Below, one piece after another: positions 1 through 5,134 of a stretch of 9,253 bases of DNA. Under the pieces are notes generated by a model. It was not told where the DNA came from, did no database searches, and was given only the letters and a program-made list of their open reading frames with translations. Every line of letters begins with the position of its first letter. Position 1 is the stretch's first letter. The stretch is from Clostridia bacterium (GTDB taxonomy: Bacteria > Bacillota > Clostridia > Oscillospirales > CAG-272). Made by a program: the position numbers and the translations under genes. The DNA is taken from NCBI GenBank assembly GCA_017958705.1, contig JAGDCE010000269.1:1-9253 (forward strand), read 5' to 3'.

Positions 1-64
1 CGGGGGAACCCCCAAGCGCGAAGCGCACCGAACGTCCCGAAGAGACACCGATTTTTTCGCTCAT
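1..64 (-). CDS. Possible 5' end of a leftward gene, cut by the window edge
   Basis: A leftward ATG at 64-62 opens a frame that stays open to the left edge and begins MSEKIGVSSGRSVRF. A GGAG lies about 10 bases upstream of the ATG (complement of 75-78), which is an acceptable Shine-Dalgarno distance. Only 21 codons are visible, with no recognisable domain, so no function can be given. If real, the gene is divergent from the spoIIA operon. The three rightward frames are also open across this stretch, so an open frame alone proves little. The call rests on the start codon and ribosome site. Confidence 0.3.
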   Translation of the reverse strand, partial: MSEKIGVSSGRSVRFALGGSP

Positions 65-209
65 CCTTCACCTTCTCCGCCTTCACGGCGTTTTTTTATT
101 TCTCTCCAAAATGTACCGGAACAAAATATTATCCGCGGGATAAAAAACGACATAATAATCGCGGCGTGCGATGTATCATATCAAATAGTAAAAAGAAAAG
201 GAAAAGACT
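65..209. other. Non-coding leader upstream of spoIIAA
   Basis: This AT-rich stretch lies between the possible leftward start and spoIIAA. A small GC hairpin (CGCC at 78-81 with GGCG at 87-90) is followed by seven T at 91-97; it could be a weak rightward terminator, but the stem is only four base pairs. A perfect palindrome lies at 129-143. CATAAT at 151-156 could be a -10 element, but no good -35 matches it. I see no clear sigma-H promoter and no Spo0A box, although spoIIA operons are normally under both. The spoIIAA ribosome site is AAAAGGA at about 196-202. Confidence 0.4.
129..143. repeat. Perfect palindrome upstream of spoIIAA
   Basis: TTATCC (129-134) and GGATAA (138-143) are exact inverted repeats around GCG, giving TTATCCGCGGGATAA. 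It lies about 67 bases before the spoIIAA start and just left of a possible -10 (151-156), where an operator could sit. I do not recognise it as the binding site of a known regulator. Confidence 0.45.
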
Positions 210-545
210 ATGGACACGCTTGAATTTTCTGAAAAAAACGGCGAGCTCACCGCGTTGCTTCGCGGAGAACTCGACCACTGTCTCGCCGCGTCGGTACGGG
301 AGCAGATTGATGAAAAGCTGATCCAGCTCCGCGCGTCGTCGCTCGTGCTCGATCTGTCGCGCATATCGTTCATGGACAGCTCGGGGCTCGGGCTGATCAT
401 GGGCAGATACGCGGTGTGCCGCAAAAACGGCGTCGATTTCCGTCTGCGCGGCGCGGACGGCAGAGTTATCAAAATGCTCGAGCTCGCGGGGCTGTCCCGC
501 GTCATCGGCGTCGAGGAAAACGCGAAAGGAGGCTCACGCAAATGA
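210..545 (+). CDS. spoIIAA: Anti-sigma F factor antagonist SpoIIAA
   Basis: This 111-residue single STAS-domain protein matches the usual SpoIIAA length. In the family, unphosphorylated SpoIIAA binds the anti-sigma factor SpoIIAB and releases sigma F in the forespore; SpoIIAB inactivates it by phosphorylating one serine. The diagnostic stretch LSRISFMDSSGLGLIMGRY is present at residues 49-67, and Ser58 in DSSGLG sits at the same number as the phosphorylated serine of the Bacillus subtilis protein. The start is supported by AAAAGGA about eight bases upstream. The TGA overlaps the ATG of spoIIAB, so the two are probably translationally coupled and made in similar amounts. The neighbours spoIIAB and sigF separate it from other STAS anti-sigma antagonists. 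Confidence 0.95.
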   Translation: MDTLEFSEKNGELTALLRGELDHCLAASVREQIDEKLIQLRASSLVLDLSRISFMDSSGLGLIMGRYAVCRKNGVDFRLRGADGRVIKMLELAGLSRVIGVEENAKGGSRK

Positions 546-982
546 AAAACAGGCCCGTAAACGAAATGAAGCTCGTGCTCCCTTCGCTGCCGGAGAACGA
601 GGCGGTGGCGAGAGGCTGCGTATCGCAGTTCGTATCGCGCGCTGATCCGACTCTGACGGAGCTCGCGGATATACGCTGCGCGGTATCCGAGGCGATGACG
701 AACTGCGTGGTGCACGCCTACAAAAACGAGCCCGGTCCGGTATACATAAACGCGAGGCTGTACGATAACGGAAGATTCACCGTACAGATCACGGACAAGG
801 GCTGCGGCATACCCGACGTCGCGCTTGCGATGACGCCGCTTTACACAACGGACCGTGGCGGCGAGCGCAGCGGCATGGGATTCGCTCTGATGCAGACCTT
901 TTCCGACGGGCTGAAGGTCAGTTCGAAAGTCGGCGGCGGGACGCGCGTGTTTATGGAAAAACATCTGAAGCGGCAAACGTGA
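542..982 (+). CDS. spoIIAB: Anti-sigma F factor and serine kinase SpoIIAB
   Basis: This 146-residue GHKL-fold kinase is of normal SpoIIAB size. In the family it holds sigma F inactive and, with ATP, phosphorylates SpoIIAA. The N box is EAMTNCVVHAY at residues 50-60, with the catalytic-type Glu50 and the metal-binding Asn54. The G1 box is DKGCGI (85-90) and the G2 region ERSGMGF (108-114), so the ATP pocket looks intact. I chose the ATG at 542, not the longer open frame from 416, because AAAGGAGG at 525-532 is well placed and the upstream part would lie wholly inside spoIIAA. The start overlaps the spoIIAA stop as ATGA. A 31-base gap with its own ribosome site leads to sigF. Confidence 0.95.
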   Translation: MKNRPVNEMKLVLPSLPENEAVARGCVSQFVSRADPTLTELADIRCAVSEAMTNCVVHAYKNEPGPVYINARLYDNGRFTVQITDKGCGIPDVALAMTPLYTTDRGGERSGMGFALMQTFSDGLKVSSKVGGGTRVFMEKHLKRQT

Positions 983-1013
983 CAGCCTGCGTGATGCCGC
1001 CACGGAGGATAAA

Positions 1014-1751
1014 ATGGGCGATCGGACGTCATACGACTATTCAAAAAACCCGGAGCTGATAAAGCTTGCTCAAAACGGCGACAAAGCCGCGATGGACGAG
1101 CTCCTCGAAGCGAACATGGGACTCATCAGAAGCATCGTCCCGCGGTTCGCGGACCGCGGCGTGGAGTACGAGGATCTCGTGCAGATCGGCGCGATCGGGA
1201 TGATCAAGGCGGTCAAAAGCTACGAGCCCGGATTCGGCACCGTGTTTTCGACGTACGCGGTGCCTCTGATAATCGGGGAGATACGGCGTTTCCTGCGCGA
1301 CGACGGCATGATCAAGGTCAGCCGCACGACGAAGCGGACTGCGCAGAACGCGATGAAACAGAAAGAGAAATTCATGTCCGAGCACGGGCGCGAGCCGCGA
1401 ATATCGGAGCTCGCGCAGATCTGCGGCGTAAGCGAGGACGAGCTCACGGACGCGCTCGAATCGGCGTATCCGATGCACTCGTTATCGGAGACGGTCAGCG
1501 GCGACGACGGCGTCACGCTCGAAGGCGCGATCCCGGCGCGCGACGACGGCATAAACGATCTGTGCGAGATGATGTCATTGCGCGACGCGGTGAGCAAGCT
1601 CGAGCCCGAGGAGCGCAAGATAATATACCTCCGCTACTTCCGCGACTGCTCACAGCAGCAGATCGCCGACGCGCTCGGCATTTCACAGGTAAAGGTGTCG
1701 CGCACGGAGAAAAAGATATATGAAAAGCTGCGGCAGATGCTGACGGTATAG
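1014..1751 (+). CDS. sigF: RNA polymerase sigma factor SigF (forespore-specific)
   Basis: This 245-residue sigma-70-family protein is of the short sporulation type. Region 2 covers about residues 30-96, including EDLVQIGAIGMIKAVKSYEP, whose counterpart in other sigmas contacts core polymerase and the -10 element. Region 3 is about 100-150. Region 4 is about 195-243, with the -35-recognising helix-turn-helix near CSQQQIADALGISQVKVSR (212-230). Sigma F and sigma G are close relatives; the position directly after spoIIAA and spoIIAB identifies this as sigma F. GGAGGA at 1004-1009 is a strong ribosome site. In the family, sigma F starts the forespore programme once SpoIIAA displaces SpoIIAB. No convincing intrinsic terminator follows; 1766-1786 holds only an A/T inverted repeat. 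Confidence 0.95.
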   Translation: MGDRTSYDYSKNPELIKLAQNGDKAAMDELLEANMGLIRSIVPRFADRGVEYEDLVQIGAIGMIKAVKSYEPGFGTVFSTYAVPLIIGEIRRFLRDDGMIKVSRTTKRTAQNAMKQKEKFMSEHGREPRISELAQICGVSEDELTDALESAYPMHSLSETVSGDDGVTLEGAIPARDDGINDLCEMMSLRDAVSKLEPEERKIIYLRYFRDCSQQQIADALGISQVKVSRTEKKIYEKLRQMLTV

Positions 1752-1796
1752 CCTCTTACAGTTCACAAAAAATTTAAATATTTTTGCCGGCGCCTA

Positions 1797-1825
1797 TTGA
1801 CATTTTTCGATTGTGTATGTATAAT
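1797..1825 (+). promoter_or_regulatory. Sigma-A-type promoter of yceD-rpmF
   Basis: A consensus TTGACA (1797-1802) and a consensus TATAAT (1820-1825) are separated by exactly 17 bases. Transcription should start near 1832, giving a leader of about 47 bases before the yceD start. Both hexamers are perfect, so strong housekeeping expression is expected, as befits a ribosomal protein gene. CCGGCGC (1787-1793) and its reverse complement GCGCCGG (1840-1846) bracket the promoter. Confidence 0.92.
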
Positions 1826-1878
1826 AACTTGTACGGCTTGCGCCGGTAGTGTTTATATCAATATTTTCGGAGACGGAT

Positions 1879-2364
1879 ATGAAGATCGATCTTACGCCTG
1901 TTCTGAACGGTGAGGTGAAAGAACTCCCTTTCACGTTCACGGAAAACGTTCCCGCGGAAGTCGCCGAGATCCGTTTCAAGGGGCTTGATATGACTGTCGG
2001 CGGCAAACTTACCGTTAACGGAAAAGTACGCGATATTTCCGGTTATTTCGAGCTCGACGTCGCCGCTTCCCTGCCCTGCGTCACGCACTGCGCGCGCTGC
2101 GGCAGACAGATGTCCGTGTCGTGCGGGTGCGATCTGCACCTCATCGCCTCAAAGGACGCCGAGCACAGCGAAGACGAGGGATATATCGTTTACTCCGACC
2201 GCCAGATCGATATCGACGGTCCCGTGTACGAGGAGCTTTCCATCAGCTTCCCGTCAAAGCCCTTGTGCCGCGAAGACTGCAGGGGACTGTGTCCCGTCTG
2301 CGGCGCGGATCTCAACGAGGGCGGCTGCGAACACATAAAGAACGAAGAGAAAGACACTTTATAA
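1879..2364 (+). CDS. yceD: YceD family protein (DUF177)
   Basis: The product is a 161-residue DUF177/YceD protein, a family almost always encoded just before rpmF and linked to large-subunit rRNA or ribosome assembly, with no firmly established biochemistry. The N-terminal half is beta-rich. A CARCG motif near residue 73 and the typical C-terminal cysteine cluster PLCREDCRGLCPVCG, ending in a further GGC, look like a metal site. I prefer the ATG at 1879 to the GTG at 1849 because GGAGA near 1869-1873 is well spaced, the family normally begins MKIDL-like, and the GTG has no ribosome site. It has its own strong promoter and lies 14 bases before rpmF, so the two are co-transcribed. Confidence 0.88.
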   Translation: MKIDLTPVLNGEVKELPFTFTENVPAEVAEIRFKGLDMTVGGKLTVNGKVRDISGYFELDVAASLPCVTHCARCGRQMSVSCGCDLHLIASKDAEHSEDEGYIVYSDRQIDIDGPVYEELSISFPSKPLCREDCRGLCPVCGADLNEGGCEHIKNEEKDTL

Positions 2365-2378
2365 GGAGGTGCGGATAA

Positions 2379-2561
2379 ATGGCAGTACCGAAGAGAAAAG
2401 TCAGCAAGGCAAGACGCGACAGAAGACGCTCCAACGTCTGGAAGCTCGATATGCCCGGCATGACGAAATGCCCCAAGTGCGGCGAGTACAACCTCAGCCA
2501 CAGAGTGTGCAGAGCTTGCGGTTATTATGACGGCAAGCAGATAATCAAGGTCGAAGACTGA
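2379..2561 (+). CDS. rpmF: 50S ribosomal protein L32 (bL32)
   Basis: This complete 60-residue bL32 begins MAVPKRKVSKARRDRRRS, the family's typical basic start. Four cysteines in two pairs (CPKC and CRAC) form the zinc ribbon, so this is the zinc-binding version, not the cysteine-free paralogue that some bacteria use under zinc limitation. L32 is a small structural protein of the large ribosomal subunit. A near-perfect AAGGAGGT at 2363-2370 overlaps the yceD stop and gives strong initiation. In many Firmicutes rpmF is followed by plsX or other lipid genes, but here a terminator hairpin at 2569-2602 ends the unit. Confidence 0.97.
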   Translation: MAVPKRKVSKARRDRRRSNVWKLDMPGMTKCPKCGEYNLSHRVCRACGYYDGKQIIKVED

Positions 2562-2568
2562 TAAAACG

Positions 2569-2602
2569 GAGTTCCTTTCGGCGTGCCGTGAGGAGCTCTT
2601 TT
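2569..2602 (+). terminator. Intrinsic terminator of the yceD-rpmF operon
   Basis: GAGTTCC (2569-2575) pairs with GGAGCTC (2592-2598), with one U·G pair, and TTTT follows at 2599-2602. The loop can itself pair as CGG/CCG (2579-2581 with 2586-2588). It starts eight bases after the rpmF stop. The T run is short, so termination may be partial. Confidence 0.7.
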
Positions 2603-2615
2603 ACTGAAAAAAAAG

Positions 2616-2803
2616 AGAGGCTCCGTCCCCCGAAGCGGCCTACAGGCCGCGGGCGCCGTCAGATCGGCGGGCTTTATGCCGGGTCGAGGAAAGTGCCGTG
2701 AAAATCGTGCCGCAACGTCAATTGCCGTTACTCGCGTTTACGCGACCAGTCGGAATGCTTGGCGGAGCTTAATAAGGAAACGACTCCCGTGAGGCGGGGA
2801 GTG
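2616..2803 (+). promoter_or_regulatory. Cobalamin-riboswitch-like leader (aptamer region)
   Basis: Parts of the cobalamin aptamer core appear in the right order: GAGGAA (2686-2691; consensus GGGAA), GTGAAAATC (2698-2706), CCGCAAC (2710-2716; consensus CCCGCnAC) and GTCGGAATGCTT (2749-2760; consensus like GCCnGGAGACCT). The closing helices can be drawn. P1 pairs 2618-2627 with 2761-2770 (ten pairs, two of them G·U). P2 pairs 2633-2637 with 2756-2760. A P6-like hairpin is TCGCG/CGCGA (2732-2736 with 2741-2745). A P13-like hairpin is ACTCCC/GGGAGT (2783-2788 with 2797-2802); its loop could pair with TGCC at 2708-2711. The stretch between GTGAAAATC and CCGCAAC is shorter than usual and the ACTG box reads ACGTC, so this is a divergent member. 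I see no clear promoter; TTTACT (2600-2605) is only a weak -10 candidate. Confidence 0.75.
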
Positions 2804-2806
2804 ACG

Positions 2807-2849
2807 TTTTGACGGCGGGGAGAGCTCCGCTTCCTTTTGCCGTTCAAAA
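2807..2849 (+). promoter_or_regulatory. Hairpin between aptamer and terminator
   Basis: TTTTGACGGC (2807-2816) pairs with GCCGTTCAAAA (2839-2849), leaving one bulged T. The enclosed G-rich/C-rich loop (about 2817-2830) can pair further. It sits between the P13-like hairpin and the terminator and probably belongs to the expression platform as a spacer or folding intermediate. Its exact role is not clear. Confidence 0.45.
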
Positions 2850-2859
2850 AAGTACCCAT

Positions 2860-2884
2860 CACAGCCTTGAAAGGCTGTGTTTTT
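2860..2884 (+). terminator. Riboswitch expression-platform terminator
   Basis: CACAGCCT (2860-2867) pairs perfectly with AGGCTGTG (2872-2879) around a TGAA loop, followed by TTTTT (2880-2884). It lies 24 bases before the first gene of the transport operon, inside its leader, where a transcription-attenuating riboswitch places its terminator. The 5' arm AGCCTT (2863-2868) could instead pair with GAGGCT at 2617-2622, which overlaps the 5' strand of P1. That gives a simple on/off exchange. Confidence 0.88.
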
Positions 2885-2908
2885 ATTTGAAAGAAAGGAA
2901 TAAAAAAA

Positions 2909-3697
2909 ATGAAAAACCTGAAGATCTTTCTGTCGGTCGCGCTCGTCGCGGTCATGCTCGGATCGCTTCTAACCTGCTTTGCGGCAGAAGAGAGCAAATC
3001 CGTATCCGTCAACATCTACGACGGCAAAAACGTCGTAGCCGCTCTGGAAAAAGTCGCCTACAAAGACGAGGACAGCGACGGCAAGTGGACGATCAACGAC
3101 GTCCTCATCTCCATACATAACAGCAAGTGCAAGGACGGTTTCGTGACCGAAAGCGGCGATTACGGCCTGTTCATCAAGAAGCTCTGGAACATCGAGAACG
3201 GCGGCAGCTACGGCTACATGCTCAACAACAACATGGCTTACAGCCTGACCGACGAGGTCAAGGACGGCGACGTCGTTTACGCTTACGTCTACGCCGACGC
3301 GGCCGGTTATTCCGACGCTTACTCCTTCTTTGACGTGAATTCCTTTGCGGACAAGGGCGGCGAAGAGGTCACCCTCACGCTCAAATACGTCTCCGGCTAC
3401 GACGCGGAAACTTACGCCCCGATCTTTGTCGCGCTCGAAGGTGCGACCGTAACCGTCGACGGCAAAGCCACGGAAGTCAAGACTGACGCCAACGGCGCGG
3501 CAAAAATAACGCTGCCGAAGAAAAGCGCGGTCATCAGCGCCGAAAAAGAAGGTACTCTGATCATACCTCCGGTATGCGTCTCGACCGTAAGCGGCGGCCC
3601 GAATCTGCTCTGGCTCTGGATCGTTCTCGCCGTCATCGCGGTCGCGGTGATCTGCTGCGTGATATTCAAGCTCAGCGGCAAGAAAAACAACAAATAA
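2909..3697 (+). CDS. Membrane-anchored DUF4430-type surface protein
   Basis: This is a 262-residue predicted type I membrane protein. Residues 1-25 form a signal peptide (basic start, hydrophobic core, cleavage probably after CFA). Residues about 30-128 resemble a DUF4430 domain, the fold of the small beta domain of intrinsic factor and transcobalamin; the typical end is GGSYGYMLNNNMAYSLTDEV, then DGDVVYAYVY. Residues about 153-228 look like an immunoglobulin-like or carboxypeptidase-regulatory-like beta domain (VTVDGKATEVKTDANGAAKI). A helix at 232-254 and the tail KLSGKKNNK anchor it. LLTC in the signal peptide is not a good lipobox. AAAGGA at 2894-2899 supports the start. As first gene after the riboswitch terminator it is likely a corrinoid-binding or presenting surface component; the ligand is inferred. 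Many DUF4430 proteins have no known ligand. Confidence 0.8.
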   Translation: MKNLKIFLSVALVAVMLGSLLTCFAAEESKSVSVNIYDGKNVVAALEKVAYKDEDSDGKWTINDVLISIHNSKCKDGFVTESGDYGLFIKKLWNIENGGSYGYMLNNNMAYSLTDEVKDGDVVYAYVYADAAGYSDAYSFFDVNSFADKGGEEVTLTLKYVSGYDAETYAPIFVALEGATVTVDGKATEVKTDANGAAKITLPKKSAVISAEKEGTLIIPPVCVSTVSGGPNLLWLWIVLAVIAVAVICCVIFKLSGKKNNK

Positions 3698-3698
3698 T

Positions 3699-5132
3699 TT
3701 GAAAAAAATCACTTCTCTTATCCTCGCGGCAATGTCAGTCATACTCATTGCCGCGGGGTTTGGCTTTAAAGCGGATGCGGCGGATTACGAGCAGGGGCTG
3801 TACGCTCTGGCGGAAACTCTGTCCGACGAGCCCGAATCCGGATGTTTTACGGCGATGGCGCTCAGAAAGCACGACCGCGACGCCGATCTGACCGAATTCG
3901 GAATGCTCATCGCCTCGAAGGACGTCCCGGTCAACACCGTGACGGCCATGAAATACGCGCTGACCGTATACGTCTGCGGCGTCAAGGGCAGCAAGTTCGA
4001 TTCGCTCGACCGCGAGTCGATAAAGCAGGCGCAGAGCACGTCCGCGCTCGTCTTTTCGCTTCATTTGAAAAATATCGGTTATGACACCGGAATGACGGTC
4101 GACGAACATGTCGGGCGGCTCCTTTCAAAGCTTCTGCCGTCCGGCGGCTTTCCGACTGTCGGCGACACTCCCGATATAGACATGACCGCCATGGCGGTTC
4201 AGGCGCTCGCGCCGTACAAGAACGACGAACGGATCGGCGAAGTGATCGGCAACGCTCTGTCGTATCTGTCGTCACAGCAGACGGAGACCGGAGCCTTCCG
4301 CTATTTCAACAGTGAAAACTGCGAGAACTGCGCGCAGGTCATCTTAGCGCTTACCTCGCTCGGGATCGATCCGCGCACGGATCCGCGCTTTATAAAAAAC
4401 GGGGTGTCGGTCTACGACGCTCTTCTCTCCTATCGCCTTGAAGACGGCGGCTTCGAGCACATCCTCGGCGCCGGCAGAAACGGCACGGCGACCGCGCAGG
4501 CGTACTGCGCTCTCGTCAACACGGACGAGCTCACACCGTTTTACGTGACGGACGCGCCGTCGGTAACGGTGACGTACAAAAAGCAGTCAACCGGCGATCT
4601 GACGTTCATCGTCGCGGCGGCGATCGTGCTTGCCGGCGTCACGGTCTGCGTCGTAATGCTGATAAGAAAGAAAAAACGTGTGATCGACTATCTGATCGTC
4701 GCGGGCGTGACGGTGATACTCACCGTGATCGTATGCGTCGTCGGCGTCAGGACCGGCGAGGGATATTTCGCCGCGGAGGAAGACATCGTGCCGACCGGCA
4801 CGGTCACATTTTCCGTCGACTGTTCTCTCGTATCCGACCGCGAGCTGATCCCGGCGTTCACCGCCGACATCACGGACGGCGACACTGCGTATTCCGTTCT
4901 GATCCGCGTCTGCCGATCAAAGGGCATGACCGTCGTCAATTCCGGCTCCGTGCTCAATCCGTACATCACCGGCATAGCCGATCTGTACGAGGCGGAATAC
5001 GGTCCGACGTCGGGCTGGGGCTACCGCGTGAACGGCAAGGCTCCGTCTGTCGGCGCGGGCTCGTACGTGCTGTCCGACGGAGACGTCCTTGAATGGATCT
5101 ACGTGCCCGACGTTAGTTATCTCGGAGACTGA
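3699..5132 (+). CDS. Intrinsic-factor-like surface protein: alpha/alpha barrel, TM hairpin, DUF4430 domain
   Basis: The 477-residue product starts with a signal peptide (1-27, cleavage after ADA). Residues about 28-285 form an alpha/alpha domain of the prenyltransferase/terpene-cyclase-like kind, with repeats such as DIDMTAMAVQAL (159-170), TGAFRYFNSENCENCAQVIL (197-216), DGGFEH (249-254) and TATAQAYCALV (263-273). Two hydrophobic helices follow (about 301-322 and 328-350), joined by the basic turn RKKKR (323-327). A DUF4430 domain ends the protein (about 367-470; SGWGYRVNGKAPSVGAGSYV, then DGDVLEWIYV). By the positive-inside rule both folded domains lie outside the cell. Intrinsic factor and transcobalamin have the same domain order without the membrane hairpin. 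Translation starts at TTG 3699, one base after the previous stop, with no clear ribosome site, so coupled initiation is likely. The next ATG (3732) would lose the basic start of the signal peptide. A cobalamin-binding role is inferred. Confidence 0.85.
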   Translation: MKKITSLILAAMSVILIAAGFGFKADAADYEQGLYALAETLSDEPESGCFTAMALRKHDRDADLTEFGMLIASKDVPVNTVTAMKYALTVYVCGVKGSKFDSLDRESIKQAQSTSALVFSLHLKNIGYDTGMTVDEHVGRLLSKLLPSGGFPTVGDTPDIDMTAMAVQALAPYKNDERIGEVIGNALSYLSSQQTETGAFRYFNSENCENCAQVILALTSLGIDPRTDPRFIKNGVSVYDALLSYRLEDGGFEHILGAGRNGTATAQAYCALVNTDELTPFYVTDAPSVTVTYKKQSTGDLTFIVAAAIVLAGVTVCVVMLIRKKKRVIDYLIVAGVTVILTVIVCVVGVRTGEGYFAAEEDIVPTGTVTFSVDCSLVSDRELIPAFTADITDGDTAYSVLIRVCRSKGMTVVNSGSVLNPYITGIADLYEAEYGPTSGWGYRVNGKAPSVGAGSYVLSDGDVLEWIYVPDVSYLGD

Positions 5133-5134
5133 AT

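Noticed and set aside
416..541. Longer N-terminus for SpoIIAB
   Set aside because: It would lie entirely inside spoIIAA and encodes an arginine-rich stretch unlike SpoIIAB. The ATG at 542 has a strong ribosome site and gives the normal length.
176..1003. Leftward open frame (275 codons) opposite spoIIAA and spoIIAB
   Set aside because: It covers two unmistakable rightward genes and its translation shows no recognisable domain.
1014..1751. Sigma G instead of sigma F
   Set aside because: The two are similar in sequence, but direct co-operonic position after spoIIAA and spoIIAB identifies sigma F.
1766..1786. A/T inverted repeat after sigF as a terminator
   Set aside because: The stem is almost all A-T, with no GC core and no separate T tract, so it is unlikely to terminate transcription.
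2562..2908. RNase P RNA, suggested by GAGGAAAGTGCC
   Set aside because: The CR I motif GAGGAAAGTCC is not fully matched, the matching 3' conserved motifs are missing, and the region is too short. Drawable P1/P2 helices and a leader terminator fit a cobalamin-type riboswitch better.
2909..2986. Lipoprotein signal (LLTC) in the first surface protein
   Set aside because: The residue before the cysteine is threonine, where small Gly/Ala/Ser is expected. The protein has its own C-terminal membrane anchor and a good signal peptidase I site.
2969..3748. Long leftward open frame (259 codons) opposite the first surface-protein gene
   Set aside because: It mirrors the codon pattern of the rightward gene, has no good ribosome site, and its translation is a low-complexity Val/Asp/Arg mixture. 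The rightward protein has a signal peptide, domains and a membrane anchor.
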